DNA from: Streptomyces violaceoruber
GTDB taxonomy: Bacteria; Actinomycetota; Actinomycetes; Streptomycetales; Streptomycetaceae
Direction: 5' to 3'
Length of the DNA stretch: 64,000 nt
Assembly (NCBI GenBank): GCA_000720805.1
Contig: JODI01000030.1
Coordinates: 1-64,000, forward strand
Within the stretch, counting starts at the first letter, position 1, and each line of letters begins with the position of its first letter. The translations under genes and the position numbers were made by a program. A model generated the notes under the pieces. It saw only the letters and a program-made list of their open reading frames with translations, was not told the origin of the DNA and did no database searches. Below, piece by piece: positions 16,091-24,074 of this stretch.

Positions 16091-16717
16091 ATGGCATCGA
16101 CCATCAGAAGGCCGAGCCGGGTGGCGAAACTGCCGCCTCGTGAGCGCATCCTCGACGCGGCGGAAGAACTCTTCCAAAGCGAGGGAATCCGGCGGGTGGG
16201 CGTCCAGGCGATCGCCGAGAGGGCCGAGACCACCAAAATGGCGATCTACCGGCACTTCGAAACCAAGGACGCGCTGGTCGCGGAGTGGATGCGGATCGTC
16301 GCCGCCGACTACCAGGCGGCCTTCGACCGGGTCCAGATGGAATACCCTGGCCGGCCCAGGGAGCAGATCCTGGGCTTGGCCCGCTTCATCGCCGAGGGAT
16401 TGCCGGCCATCTCGCACCGGGGCTGCCCGTTCATCAACTCCCTCGCCGAACTGCCCGACCGCTCCCATCCCGCACGGCAAGTGATCGAAAAGCACAAGGC
16501 CCATCAGACCCACAGACTGGTCGGCATGTGCGCCGAGGCCGGGCTGCCCGACCCCGAGCAGGCCGCAGCCGAGATCACCTTCGTACTTGAAGGCGCGCAG
16601 GTCAGCACGCAGAACGGAAGCATCGATCGGGCGGGGGAGCGCCTGATGAGAATCGTCGAGGGGATCGTAGATCGGCACCGCTTCCCTCTCGGCGTATCCC
16701 GGGCGACCGGCGACTGA
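16091..16717 (+). CDS. TetR-family transcriptional regulator
   Basis: Protein of 208 aa. The helix-turn-helix is at about 17-62: RERILDAAEELFQSEGIRRV, then IAERAETTKMAIYRHFETKD. A C-terminal ligand domain carries ISHRGCPFINSLAEL, as in the TetR_C proteins near small hydrolases and reductases. It faces the amidase gene across the 16002-16019 palindrome and probably represses both. No strong ribosome binding site precedes the ATG. Confidence 0.9.
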   Translation: MASTIRRPSRVAKLPPRERILDAAEELFQSEGIRRVGVQAIAERAETTKMAIYRHFETKDALVAEWMRIVAADYQAAFDRVQMEYPGRPREQILGLARFIAEGLPAISHRGCPFINSLAELPDRSHPARQVIEKHKAHQTHRLVGMCAEAGLPDPEQAAAEITFVLEGAQVSTQNGSIDRAGERLMRIVEGIVDRHRFPLGVSRATGD

Positions 16718-16763
16718 CAGTCTCGAATCTGCGTCCCCGATACCGAGAACCAGGGCGGAACGG

Positions 16764-17465
16764 ACCTGCCACAACAAGATCACCGCGTTGTGGGGCGGCA
16801 CGCAGATGGTCGCCGGGGACGGTTCGGACCGTAAGGACCAGTACGGCTTCAACGCGGCGGACATGAAGAACGCCCAACCCCTGGGGCGACCCGGTGGAGG
16901 AGAAGCACCACTGGTACGAGGTCGGCCACTGGGTCAAGTCGTTCGTCTGGGACGGCCTGATCGTGGATGGCGTCTGGGGCACGATCAAGGGTCTGGGCAC
17001 CCTGGTCGGGTTCGGCGGCTGGGACGCGATGGGCCAGGCATGGAAGGGCCTCGCCCAGTTCGGCACCGGCCTGGCGATCTCCTCCGTCCCCGGTTTGAGC
17101 ACCCTCTTCTGGACGCTGCCGGACGACAAACTCCCGCCCTGGTTCCGTGATTCGCGCGCCGCGATGAAGGAGACGGGCAAGGCGCTGGTCGCCTGGAACG
17201 AGTGGGGGAAGAACCCCGGCCGCGCGGCCGGTGCGGTCACCTTCAACGTCCTCACGACGGTCTTCACCGGTGGTGTGGGCGGTGCGGCGGCTGGCGCGGG
17301 CAAGGCGGGTCGGTGGCCAAGGTGCTGTCGGTTGCCGGGAAGGCGGGGAAGGTCATCGACCCGATGACCTACATCGCCAAGGGCGCGGGCCTGTCGAAGA
17401 TCGGCGACATCGCGAAGGGCCTGAAGGGCAACCTTGCAGATCGTGAAGCGAAGAGAACTCCATGA
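16764..17465 (+). pseudogene. Fragment of a polymorphic-toxin (WXG100/effector-like) protein, two frameshifts
   Basis: Three overlapping frames read as one degraded protein. The first gives ITALWGGTQMVAGDG and DQYGFNAADMKN up to about 16880. The second begins at EEKHHWYEVGHWVKS (about 16895) and continues through FGTGLAISSVPGLSTLFW and WNEWGKNPGRAAGAVTFN. The third gives SVAKVLSVAGKAGKVIDPM and ends at 17465. It resembles the middle, pretoxin part of large secreted polymorphic toxins of Streptomyces. The N-terminal export region and the C-terminal toxin domain are gone. There is no start codon of its own. Confidence 0.65.
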
Positions 17466-17523
17466 TCACAAGGGGCCGTGCTCGCCTTGCAGCCAGGGCT
17501 GACACAGCGTCACATACTCAACC

Positions 17524-17552
17524 GGGCGAACGTGACTCTCCCCGAGGCCCTG
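17524..17552. repeat. 29-bp direct repeat, left copy
   Basis: A 29-bp sequence starting GGGCGAACGTGACTCTCCCC recurs at 18720-18748 in the same orientation with one mismatch. Flanks on both sides differ. The two copies frame the gene at 17576-18346 as a 1.2-kb segment. They could be recombination scars or leftovers of an insertion-sequence end. Confidence 0.85.
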
Positions 17553-17575
17553 CAGTTGACCTGCAACGATCGAGG

Positions 17576-18346
17576 CTAGAAGGCGGCAGCTGCCACCGCC
17601 TCGGCTTCCGGCAGCAGGTCCTTGCTCTCCTGGATCACCCTCTCGTACGTGCGCTCGTGGTCCCCGCTTTCGAGAGCGAACCGCAGGAGCGAGCCGGACC
17701 AGTTGTCGAAGAGCGAGAACGTGCGGTCCACCATCCGCTTGGCTTCCTCGCGCTGTGCGTCGTCGAGGGACGGCAGGCTTTTCTCTTCCACCTCGGGCGA
17801 CTTTATGCTGTGCGACGCCTCCGCCATGTAGTGCTTGGTGCCGAAAAACTCACATTCGCGACCGTCCCGTAGGGCGATTCCCCGGCAGTGGGTGAAGATT
17901 GTGATGGAGACAGCCTCGATGGACTCGACCATCGCGAAAACGGCGTATGTGGGGGCGCCCGCGGCGAGCGCGGCCAGTTCCAGGCAGAGACGTCGGGAGT
18001 GGCTGAAGTCCGCGCTCCACAGGACCCGCGTGGCGTCCGACAGGGGCATGCTGCTGTCGGCCCCCAGCTTCTCCAGGTCGGTCAGCATCCACTGCCAGTG
18101 GAAGTCCTCTTCGTAGGTGTGCGCATTCAGAAGGGCCTGCAGCTGATCGGGCCGGGCATTGCCTTCGTCTTTACGGAAGACGTACTTGTTCAGATCGGAG
18201 TAGCCCATGATGAAGGGAACCACGCTGGGCCCCCACGCCAGACGCCTTTCTCCGGGGAGCGACTCGTCGGTGAGCAGGCGAGTGAAGAATGCATGGTTCT
18301 CGTACGATTTCCGATGTTCTTCGATGTAGTCGATGACCTTCTGCAT
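17576..18346 (-). CDS. Putative heme-oxygenase-like diiron oxidase/oxygenase (HDO fold)
   Basis: Protein of 256 aa, mostly helical, with no signal or membrane segment. I do not recognise a named family. Metal-ligand-like residues fall in the order seen in HDO enzymes such as UndA: E80-x-x-H83 in HTYEEDFHWQW, E141 or E144 in AMVESIEAVSITIF, and H172/H179 in GTKHYMAEASHS. This suggests an O2-using diiron enzyme acting on a small molecule. The start has GGAG 6 nt upstream. Codons are less G/C-biased than the neighbours and the gene sits between 29-bp direct repeats, both hinting at acquisition. No partner gene is adjacent. Confidence 0.5.
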   Translation of the reverse strand: MQKVIDYIEEHRKSYENHAFFTRLLTDESLPGERRLAWGPSVVPFIMGYSDLNKYVFRKDEGNARPDQLQALLNAHTYEEDFHWQWMLTDLEKLGADSSMPLSDATRVLWSADFSHSRRLCLELAALAAGAPTYAVFAMVESIEAVSITIFTHCRGIALRDGRECEFFGTKHYMAEASHSIKSPEVEEKSLPSLDDAQREEAKRMVDRTFSLFDNWSGSLLRFALESGDHERTYERVIQESKDLLPEAEAVAAAAF

Positions 18347-18673
18347 GGAAAACTCCGTTCACGACGTGTCGACATCTCCGCAGCGACAGGCGGAGAAGAC
18401 ACCATCGCATAGGTCTCTTCAACCCATCATGTTTCACGAAGAGTTGACATGGAGTCTGCCCTTCTTTCCCGTCGGGATTGCCCTTCCTTCTGGAGCGCAC
18501 AGCCACACCGCGACAGGCCCGCGACCGGCCCGTGATCGCCCGACAGCCGAGGACGCCAGCCAGGTTCAGCGCCACCGCACCCCCACCGTCATGACCGCCC
18601 AGCGCGACCCGGCACACGCCACTTTCCACCGCGTCGGCTGGGCCAACACCGCCAGCGCCCGACGCGCGCACGG
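18347..18673. other. Gene-poor stretch
   Basis: About 330 bp upstream of the HDO-like gene with no convincing gene. An open frame on the plus strand ending at 18713 includes MTAQRDPAHATFHRVGW and could be the tail of a lost gene, but it has no start or recognisable domain. The first 100 bp presumably hold the promoter of the HDO-like gene; no operator was recognised. Confidence 0.4.
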
Positions 18674-19120
18674 TCAACCCGAGGCCGTCCTGACCCTCCA
18701 CGGCATCCCGTGATCAAATGGGCGAACGTGACTCTCCCCGGGGCCCTGGGCCCAGACCCGCGCCTGGGACTCGAAGGCGTCGGTGTGCGCGGGCAGGACG
18801 CACAGGAGGTGGCCGCCGGGGGCGCGCAGGATGCGGCACTCCAGCCAGTGGCCGATCTGGGTGGCGCCGAGGTCGAGCAGGCGGGCGGTTTCGGCTTCGA
18901 CGTCGTCGGTTTCGATGTCGAGGTGGAAGCGGGGTGCGTCGTCGACCGCCTGTACGGCGACCTCCAGGCCGGGGATGGCCTGGTGCAGCGACGTGAACTG
19001 CTCCTCCGACGGGACCGGGCGGGCGGGTGCCCCGAGCGCGGCCGACCAGAAGGCTGCTGCCTGGGCGGCCTCGGGCTCGGGGGTGTCGATCAACAGGGCG
19101 CAGACACGGCTTTTATGCAT
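18674..19120 (-). CDS. VOC-family (glyoxalase/bleomycin-resistance-like) protein
   Basis: Protein of 148 aa with paired beta-alpha-beta modules: VCALLIDTPEPEAAQAAAFW at the start and RFHLDIETDDVEAETARLLD in the second half, ending in ECRILRAPGGHLLCVLP. Such proteins bind a metal or a small ligand. The usual family end lies near ARVW (about 122). The last 25 residues begin exactly at the 29-bp repeat (18720-18748), so the original C terminus was probably replaced. It is the last gene of the XRE/DUF397 operon, overlapping the DUF397 gene by 8 nt. Confidence 0.85.
   Translation of the reverse strand: MHKSRVCALLIDTPEPEAAQAAAFWSAALGAPARPVPSEEQFTSLHQAIPGLEVAVQAVDDAPRFHLDIETDDVEAETARLLDLGATQIGHWLECRILRAPGGHLLCVLPAHTDAFESQARVWAQGPGESHVRPFDHGMPWRVRTASG
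18720..18748. repeat. 29-bp direct repeat, right copy
   Basis: Partner of 17524-17552, 28 of 29 bases identical. It lies inside the 3' end of the VOC gene and supplies its C-terminal codons. Confidence 0.85.
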
Positions 19121-19373
19121 GCGGTGGATTCTCCAACCTCTCGACGCCCTCCACGAAGTGGTCGAACTCGCCTGCCTGCACTCCGAGTACGAAGGCGTCC
19201 CACTTGCGGCGGTTCGTCGTGACGACGGTGTCGGGGTTGCTGGTCTCGCGGAGGTAGACGGGGGCTTCGCCGTCGTCTCCCTCGCCGAAAGCGATCTCGA
19301 TCCAGGGGCCCGGGCCGGTGGCGTCGGGTGGGGCGGCGCGTTCCCAGGTGAGGTTCGGGGGGACGTCAGACAC
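19113..19373 (-). CDS. DUF397 protein (second of a pair)
   Basis: Protein of 86 aa. The C-terminal DUF397 core is seen in VYLRETSNPDTVVTTNRRKWDAFVLGVQAGEFD, where R-x-S/T-x-x-P and W-x-x-F are characteristic. DUF397 proteins are small partners of XRE/DUF5753 regulators in streptomycetes (the WhiJ-type loci). GTG at 19373 overlaps the preceding DUF397 gene's stop by 8 nt. It probably works with the XRE protein upstream. Confidence 0.85.
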   Translation of the reverse strand: MSDVPPNLTWERAAPPDATGPGPWIEIAFGEGDDGEAPVYLRETSNPDTVVTTNRRKWDAFVLGVQAGEFDHFVEGVERLENPPHA

Positions 19374-19551
19374 GGGGGGATTCTTTCTTGAGTACGGCGA
19401 TGAGAGCCTTGAAGGCGGCGGGGGTGGCGGTGAGTATCGCGGCGGTGGGGTCGCCGCTTTCGGTGAGGCTGATCGTTTCGGCTTTGGTGGCTATGTGTAC
19501 GCAGGACTCGCCTTCACCGCAGTACGACGACTTCTGCCAGGTGGTGGACAT
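19366..19551 (-). CDS. DUF397 protein (first of a pair)
   Basis: Protein of 61 aa with the full short DUF397 pattern: WQKSSYCGEGESCVHIA near the N terminus, LTESGDP, then ATPAAFKALIAVLKK. GAGG lies 5 nt before the ATG. It starts 9 nt after the XRE gene, so the two are co-translated. Confidence 0.92.
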   Translation of the reverse strand: MSTTWQKSSYCGEGESCVHIATKAETISLTESGDPTAAILTATPAAFKALIAVLKKESPRV

Positions 19552-19560
19552 ATCTGCCTC

Positions 19561-20412
19561 TCAGAGGGACTGGATGACGGTGTGGATGAGGGCCCGTGAC
19601 TCCAGCTCGATCAGGCTGAGGGCCATCAGGCGGTCGAGGACCTTGCGGTACTTGTCGAGTTGCGCCTCGGCGTTCAGAAGGGCGATGCCGTGTGACTGGT
19701 CCAGCTGAACGGTGTCGAGCTGCGGTACGGGCCCGTGGACGTAGTAGATGGGCTGGCCCGCTCCGGGGTAGCCGCCGGCGTCGAACGGGATGACGTGGAT
19801 CGAGATGTTGGGGTGATCGCTCATCTTCAGCAGGTGCTTCAGCTGCTGCCTGGCGGTCTCTCGTCCGCCGAACCGCATACGAAGGGCTGCCTCGTGGATG
19901 ATCGCCTGATACGGGACCGGCGCCTTCCGGAAGAGCACGCCCTGGCGCTTGATGCGGAAAGAGGCTCGGTGCTCCACCTCGGGGGGCGAGAGCTCGGGTA
20001 CGACCTGGCGGAACACCTCACGGGCGTGGTCCATCGTCTGGAGCAGGCCGGGAATTCCCGAGGTGTGCGCGGTGCGCAACGCGGTACCGTGGGACTCCAG
20101 TTCTGCCAGATCCAGTAGCCCCGAGGGCAGGATCTCCCGGTACTCCTCCCACCAGCCTCGCCTGCGTTCGCCCGTCATGCCGGCGATGGCCTCGACGAGT
20201 TCCTTGTCGGGGCACTCGTACTGGCAGGCCATGGTGCGCACACGGTCCGCGCTCACGGCGAGACGCCCGGTCTCCATGTTGCTGACCTGAGCCTGCTTGA
20301 TACCGAGGAGTCGAGCAGCCTCCGTCGACGTCAGCCCCGCGCGCTCGCGTAGCTTGCGCAGCTCGGCGCCGAAACGGAGTTGTCGTGCCGTCGGGTTGGT
20401 CCTCACGGGCAT
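19561..20412 (-). CDS. XRE-family regulator with DUF5753 domain (WhiJ-like)
   Basis: Protein of about 283 aa. The N-terminal helix-turn-helix (LGAELRKLRERAGLT-type region) includes EAARLLGIKQAQVSNMETGR. The C-terminal DUF5753 domain has TSGIPGLLQTMDHAREVFR, FRKAPVPYQAIIHEAALR and HPNISIHVIPFDAGGYP. Together with DUF397 and a divergent RsbW-like ATPase this is the WhiJ/AbaA-type arrangement that modulates development or antibiotic production in Streptomyces. M12 (20412) is preferred over 20445 because GGAGGAG precedes it. Confidence 0.9.
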   Translation of the reverse strand: MPVRTNPTARQLRFGAELRKLRERAGLTSTEAARLLGIKQAQVSNMETGRLAVSADRVRTMACQYECPDKELVEAIAGMTGERRRGWWEEYREILPSGLLDLAELESHGTALRTAHTSGIPGLLQTMDHAREVFRQVVPELSPPEVEHRASFRIKRQGVLFRKAPVPYQAIIHEAALRMRFGGRETARQQLKHLLKMSDHPNISIHVIPFDAGGYPGAGQPIYYVHGPVPQLDTVQLDQSHGIALLNAEAQLDKYRKVLDRLMALSLIELESRALIHTVIQSL

Positions 20413-20601
20413 GCCCGTCGCTCCTCCGTACTGGTCGTCACCCATACAGGTGGTAGCAGTATTTATAGCTCCGAATGGGATGAAGAATATATGGCGAATC
20501 CGCTACCTTGAGGGCGGCGCCAGGTCCCAGAAGCGCACTGCCCGACGGGGTGACAAGCCACTGGGTGAACATCCAACTTCCCTGAGTGATCGGAGACTCC
20601 C

Positions 20602-21036
20602 ATGGCCACCGTATCCCCGCCCTGGGCGTACACCCTCCACCTCCCGCACGATCCACACGCACCGGGGATCGGCCGCGCAACCCTCCGAACCGTCCTCGAT
20701 GCCCACGGGCTCTCCTCGCTCACCCCCAACGCCGAGCTCCTCGCCTCCGAACTCCTCACCAACGCGCACCTCCACACCACCGGCCCCTACGCCCTACGCC
20801 TCCGCGCGATGGAGCCCGGTCGGGTGCGTATCGCCGTATGGGACAGCGACCCACGGGTGCCGCAGGGGTTCGGGGAGGTCGGTGCCGTGCCCCCGTGGGA
20901 CGCCGAAGGTGGACGCGGGCTGCAGCTGGTGCGGGCCTGTGCGGACGCGGTCGGGGTCTCCGTGCTGCGGGAGCTGGGGGCCTCCAAGGGCGGGAAGCTG
21001 CTGTGGGCCGAATGTCAGTGGGGTGACCTCGTGTGA
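20602..21036 (+). CDS. RsbW-like ATP-binding protein (anti-sigma-factor/HATPase type)
   Basis: Protein of 144 aa with a compact GHKL ATPase: N box ELLASELLTNAHLHTTG, G1 box VWDSDPRVP and G2 box EGGRGLQLVRACADAVGV. No phosphoacceptor His or kinase dimer domain is present, so it is of the SpoIIAB/RsbW type that binds or phosphorylates a partner. CGGAG lies 6 nt before the ATG. Divergent from the XRE gene through an AT-rich 190-bp gap with GGTAGC/GCTACC arms (20452 and 20502). Completes the WhiJ-like set. Confidence 0.9.
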   Translation: MATVSPPWAYTLHLPHDPHAPGIGRATLRTVLDAHGLSSLTPNAELLASELLTNAHLHTTGPYALRLRAMEPGRVRIAVWDSDPRVPQGFGEVGAVPPWDAEGGRGLQLVRACADAVGVSVLRELGASKGGKLLWAECQWGDLV

Positions 21037-21245
21037 TGGGGCATGCTCGGATCGTGAGGGAGGGTGGGCTCGTGGCGAAGCTTGAGGCGCGGTTTCGGAC
21101 GCCTGCGTGTACGGCTGCGGAGCAGGGCGCAGGGGCGGAAGGGGATACGGCGCACTACGGTGGACCCCATGCCGAGCGGGACGTCGGACCTCCCAGTGGA
21201 CCCGCTCGTGCGGCCGTAAAGGCGGATGGACGGAGGCAGCGAGTC

Positions 21246-21875
21246 GTGGCCGTGTCACCCGGTGCCTGGTCCCATCTGCGCCCCCGCCCCGGAAATCTGC
21301 GCGAGATGGCCCAACAGATCGAGGCTGCGACGGGTCTGCGGGTGCAGATCGTGGGAGGAAAGCTCGTGATGTCCCCGACGCCGCGCGGGAAACACGCCGG
21401 CGTACTGAAGCGGCTGCGGCGCCAGCTTGACGGTTCCGTTCTGCCCGACGGGGTGGACGTCTACGAGGTGTCCTCGATCGCTCTCCCGGAAGACCCGGAC
21501 GACTATGTGACACCGGATCTGGTCCTTCTGCCCGTGGAGTGGGAGGAGGACGACGACTGGCTGGCCGCTTCTGAAGACGCCGTCCTCGCCGTCGAGGTCG
21601 TCTCCCAGTCCGAGAAGTCCCGCGAGATCCGGGACAAGGCCGACTGGTACGCCGTCGCCCGTGTGCCCGTTCTCCTCGTCGTCGACCCGCGCAACGGCAC
21701 CTGGGCCCTGCACACCCATCCTGACAACGGCGCCTACCAGGACGTAGTGCCTGGCAAGTTCGGAGAGTCCGTCCGGCTACCCGCGCCCTTGGACCTGGAG
21801 ATCACCACGGACGACCTCCCGGTGTACGGCCCTTCGCCGCGCGGGCGGCGGGAAGGCGAGGAGAGAACCGAGTAG
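21246..21875 (+). CDS. Uma2-family (DUF820) putative endonuclease
   Basis: Protein of about 209 aa with a PD-(D/E)xK-like core: LVMSPTPRGKHAGVLKRL, then PDLVLLPVEWEED, AVLAVEVVSQSEKSREIRDK (E-x-V motif) and KADWYAVARVPVLLVVDP. Uma2 proteins are abundant in Streptomyces and predicted to be restriction-like nucleases; their biological role is not established. The start is GTG 21246 with GGAGG 9 nt upstream. The region before it to 21037 has no other gene. A second Uma2 gene lies at 52588-53235. Confidence 0.87.
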   Translation: MAVSPGAWSHLRPRPGNLREMAQQIEAATGLRVQIVGGKLVMSPTPRGKHAGVLKRLRRQLDGSVLPDGVDVYEVSSIALPEDPDDYVTPDLVLLPVEWEEDDDWLAASEDAVLAVEVVSQSEKSREIRDKADWYAVARVPVLLVVDPRNGTWALHTHPDNGAYQDVVPGKFGESVRLPAPLDLEITTDDLPVYGPSPRGRREGEERTE

Positions 21876-21931
21876 AGCCGAGCAGAGGCGTCTGACGCTT
21901 TTCTCACCTTCGTTCGGAATGCTGAGTTCCG

Positions 21932-22696
21932 ATGACGAAGCACACGCTGCGGTCCCGGTGGCTCCTCCATGCCGTTGTGGTCCTGCTCGCCGTCACGTCG
22001 GCCTCCGAAGCGGCCGCCGATGACGGGACGGGGCCGCTCGGGGTGACCGTCGTGGCCGTTCCCAGTGAGCGGAGTGCGCGGGTGGGGGCTCTGTTCGACG
22101 ACGGGCAGCACTTCTGTACCGCGTCCGTGGTGCACAGTCCGGGGCGGGATCTCATCGCCACCGCCGCGCACTGTCTGGACGAGGACGCGGGGGAGCTGGT
22201 CTTCGCGCCCGGGTATCGGGACGGGCGGTTTCCGTACGGGCGGTGGAAGGTCGGGCGGCGGTTCATGCCCGACGGGTGGGCCAAGGAGGAGGACGAGGAC
22301 AGTGACGTCGCCTTCGCCGTCGTCGAGGGAGAAGGGGGAGAAGGAGGAGAAGGAGAAGGGGGCAAGCGGATCGAGGACCTCGTCGGGGGCAACCGTCTCG
22401 CCACCCGTACCGCCACCGGGGCCACCGCCGTCACGGTCACCGGGTATCCCGACTCCCGTGAGGTGCCCATCAGCTGCACCAACAAGCCCGTGCCGCACAG
22501 TCGTACGCAGCAACGCATCGAGTGCCCCGACTTCAGCGGCGGGACCAGCGGCAGCCCCTGGATCAACGGGGACGGTCAGCTCGTGGGGATCCTGGGCGGG
22601 CACGAGGAGGGCGGGGCCACGGCGGACGTGTCGTACAGCGTCGTCCTCGGGGCGGAGGCGGCGGAGTTGTACCGCGATGCGGCGGGGGATCCGTGA
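21932..22696 (+). CDS. Secreted trypsin-like serine protease (S1 fold)
   Basis: Protein of 254 aa with an N-terminal signal (ends near SASEAAA). Catalytic residues are readable: His in IATAAHC, Asp in EDSDVAFAVV and Ser in GGTSGSPWING. An insert of Gly/Glu repeats (GEGGEGGEGEGG) follows the Asp strand, encoded by a [19 protein letters not shown] run at about 22330-22363. The length is typical of small streptomycete exported proteases. It stands alone; the gap to the next gene (22697-22873) has several GGGATCC/GATCCGCG direct repeats but no gene. Confidence 0.9.
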   Translation: MTKHTLRSRWLLHAVVVLLAVTSASEAAADDGTGPLGVTVVAVPSERSARVGALFDDGQHFCTASVVHSPGRDLIATAAHCLDEDAGELVFAPGYRDGRFPYGRWKVGRRFMPDGWAKEEDEDSDVAFAVVEGEGGEGGEGEGGKRIEDLVGGNRLATRTATGATAVTVTGYPDSREVPISCTNKPVPHSRTQQRIECPDFSGGTSGSPWINGDGQLVGILGGHEEGGATADVSYSVVLGAEAAELYRDAAGDP

Positions 22697-22873
22697 GTCG
22701 CAGCCCGGCACGCCAGGGATCCGCGCGCCGGGGATCCATGAACCGCGGCACCCGGCTGATCGCGCCAGAGATCCGCGTGCCGCGGCCGGATCGCGCCTGG
22801 TTGCGGCAGGTTCGCGGTGGGAAGCTCCTAGACTGACGCGGGCGGACTCCCAGAGACCGAGGGGCGGTTGACG

Positions 22874-23875
22874 GTGCGTAAGGCGTGGGTCGTGGCGGGT
22901 GTCGCCGGCGGGGCGGGGCTCAGCTTCGTGATGCTGCTCGTCGTCGGCGTGTACGTGGTCGCCGGGAACCTCGCGGGTGGGGCGGGCGGTCCGGTCAGGA
23001 CGCTGGCCAAGGGGGCCGTGCCCGCCGCATATCAGGCGCTCGTGCAGAAGTGGGGCAACAAGTGCCCCGCCATCAACCCGGCCCTGCTCGCCGCGCAGCT
23101 CTACCAGGAGAGCGGGTTCAATCCGAGGGCCCAGTCTCCCGCGGCGGCCCAGGGGATAGCGCAGTTCATTCCCGGTACGTGGGCCACGCACGGGGTCGAC
23201 GGTGACGGGGACGGCGACAAGGACGTATGGGATCCGAAAGACGCGATCCCGTCCGCGGCGTCCTACGACTGCTCGCTCGCCTCGTACGTGAAGGACGTTC
23301 CCGGGAACCTGACCGAAAACATGCTGGCCTCCTACAACGCCGGTGCCTACGCGGTGATCAAGTACGGGGGCGTGCCGCCGTACCAGGAGACCCGGAACTA
23401 CGTGAAGACGATCACGACCCTGGAGGAGAGCTTCGCGGCTCCCGTCAGCCGGGTCGACCCGTCGAAGCAGGCCGCCGGTGCCATCTACTACGCGCAGAAG
23501 AAGCTCGGTACGCCCTATCTGTGGGGCGGCACCGGCACCGCTGAGCAGGGCGGACGCTTCGACTGTTCGGGGCTGACGCAGGCCGCGTACGCGAGTGTCG
23601 GGATCACCCTGCCGCGCGTCGCCAACGACCAGTACAACGCGGGTCCGCATCCGTCCAGGGACGAACTGCTCCCCGGTGACCTGGTGTTCCTCTCGAACGA
23701 CCTCTCCAACTCCCGGGCCATCCACCATGTGGGGATCTATGTCGGCGGCGGGTACATGATCGACGCGCCGAGAACAGGCGCAGTGATCCGGTTCGACCCG
23801 ATCGACACCCCTGATTATTTCGGGGCCACGCGGGTCACCGAAGATGGCGCGAAAGCGCTCCCCACCACCGTGTGA
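22874..23875 (+). CDS. Bifunctional lytic transglycosylase / NlpC-P60 peptidase
   Basis: Protein of 333 aa with an N-terminal membrane anchor. The first domain (about 60-190) is a lysozyme-like transglycosylase: LLAAQLYQESGFNPRAQSP with the catalytic Glu, AQGIAQFIPGTWATHG and MLASYNAGAYAV. The second (about 205-325) is NlpC/P60: RFDCSGLTQAAYA with the nucleophile Cys and AIHHVGIYVGGGYMIDAP with the His. It cuts peptidoglycan glycan and peptide parts. Such two-domain proteins often accompany type IV secretion (VirB1-like); here the cluster is 13 kb away, so that link is only a possibility. GTG 22874 follows AGGGG. Confidence 0.92.
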   Translation: MRKAWVVAGVAGGAGLSFVMLLVVGVYVVAGNLAGGAGGPVRTLAKGAVPAAYQALVQKWGNKCPAINPALLAAQLYQESGFNPRAQSPAAAQGIAQFIPGTWATHGVDGDGDGDKDVWDPKDAIPSAASYDCSLASYVKDVPGNLTENMLASYNAGAYAVIKYGGVPPYQETRNYVKTITTLEESFAAPVSRVDPSKQAAGAIYYAQKKLGTPYLWGGTGTAEQGGRFDCSGLTQAAYASVGITLPRVANDQYNAGPHPSRDELLPGDLVFLSNDLSNSRAIHHVGIYVGGGYMIDAPRTGAVIRFDPIDTPDYFGATRVTEDGAKALPTTV

Positions 23876-23888
23876 ACCGAGCGTGAAC
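23872..23888 (-). promoter_or_regulatory. Possible PHO box (PhoP binding repeats)
   Basis: Read on the minus strand, GTTCACGCTCG and GTTCACACGGT stand in tandem with 11-nt spacing, matching the GTTCACC-type direct repeat bound by PhoP in Streptomyces. It overlaps the stop of the cell-wall hydrolase gene and lies about 190 bp upstream of the PAP2 phosphatase gene. Orientation is opposite to that gene, so a function is uncertain. Confidence 0.45.
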
Positions 23889-24074
23889 CCACCCCCTGAG
23901 CTGCGGCGATGGGTCTCTCTTCGATAACGTCTGAGTGATCATTCGGTGGAGTGTGGAACGTATGAACAGGAGTCGTGCGTTCCTGGTGACATAGCGAATC
24001 TGCAAACCACGGGGGTGGGCAGAAACGGCGTGCGCCAAAGCATGCCGAGAGAGACGACGAAGGGGCCGTGCGCC

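Noticed and set aside
18333..18713. Open frame of 126 codons upstream of the VOC gene
   Set aside because: No domain, poor start, and it overlaps the divergent promoter region of the diiron-enzyme-like gene. Kept only as a possible fragment in the region note.
22697..22873. GGGATCC/GATCCGCG short repeats as a binding-site array
   Set aside because: Spacing is irregular and the motif is short; more likely chance similarity in a G/C-rich gap.
21734..23728. 664-codon open frame on the minus strand
   Set aside because: It is antisense to the S1 protease and NlpC/P60 genes, which carry full catalytic motifs; the frame has no recognisable domain.
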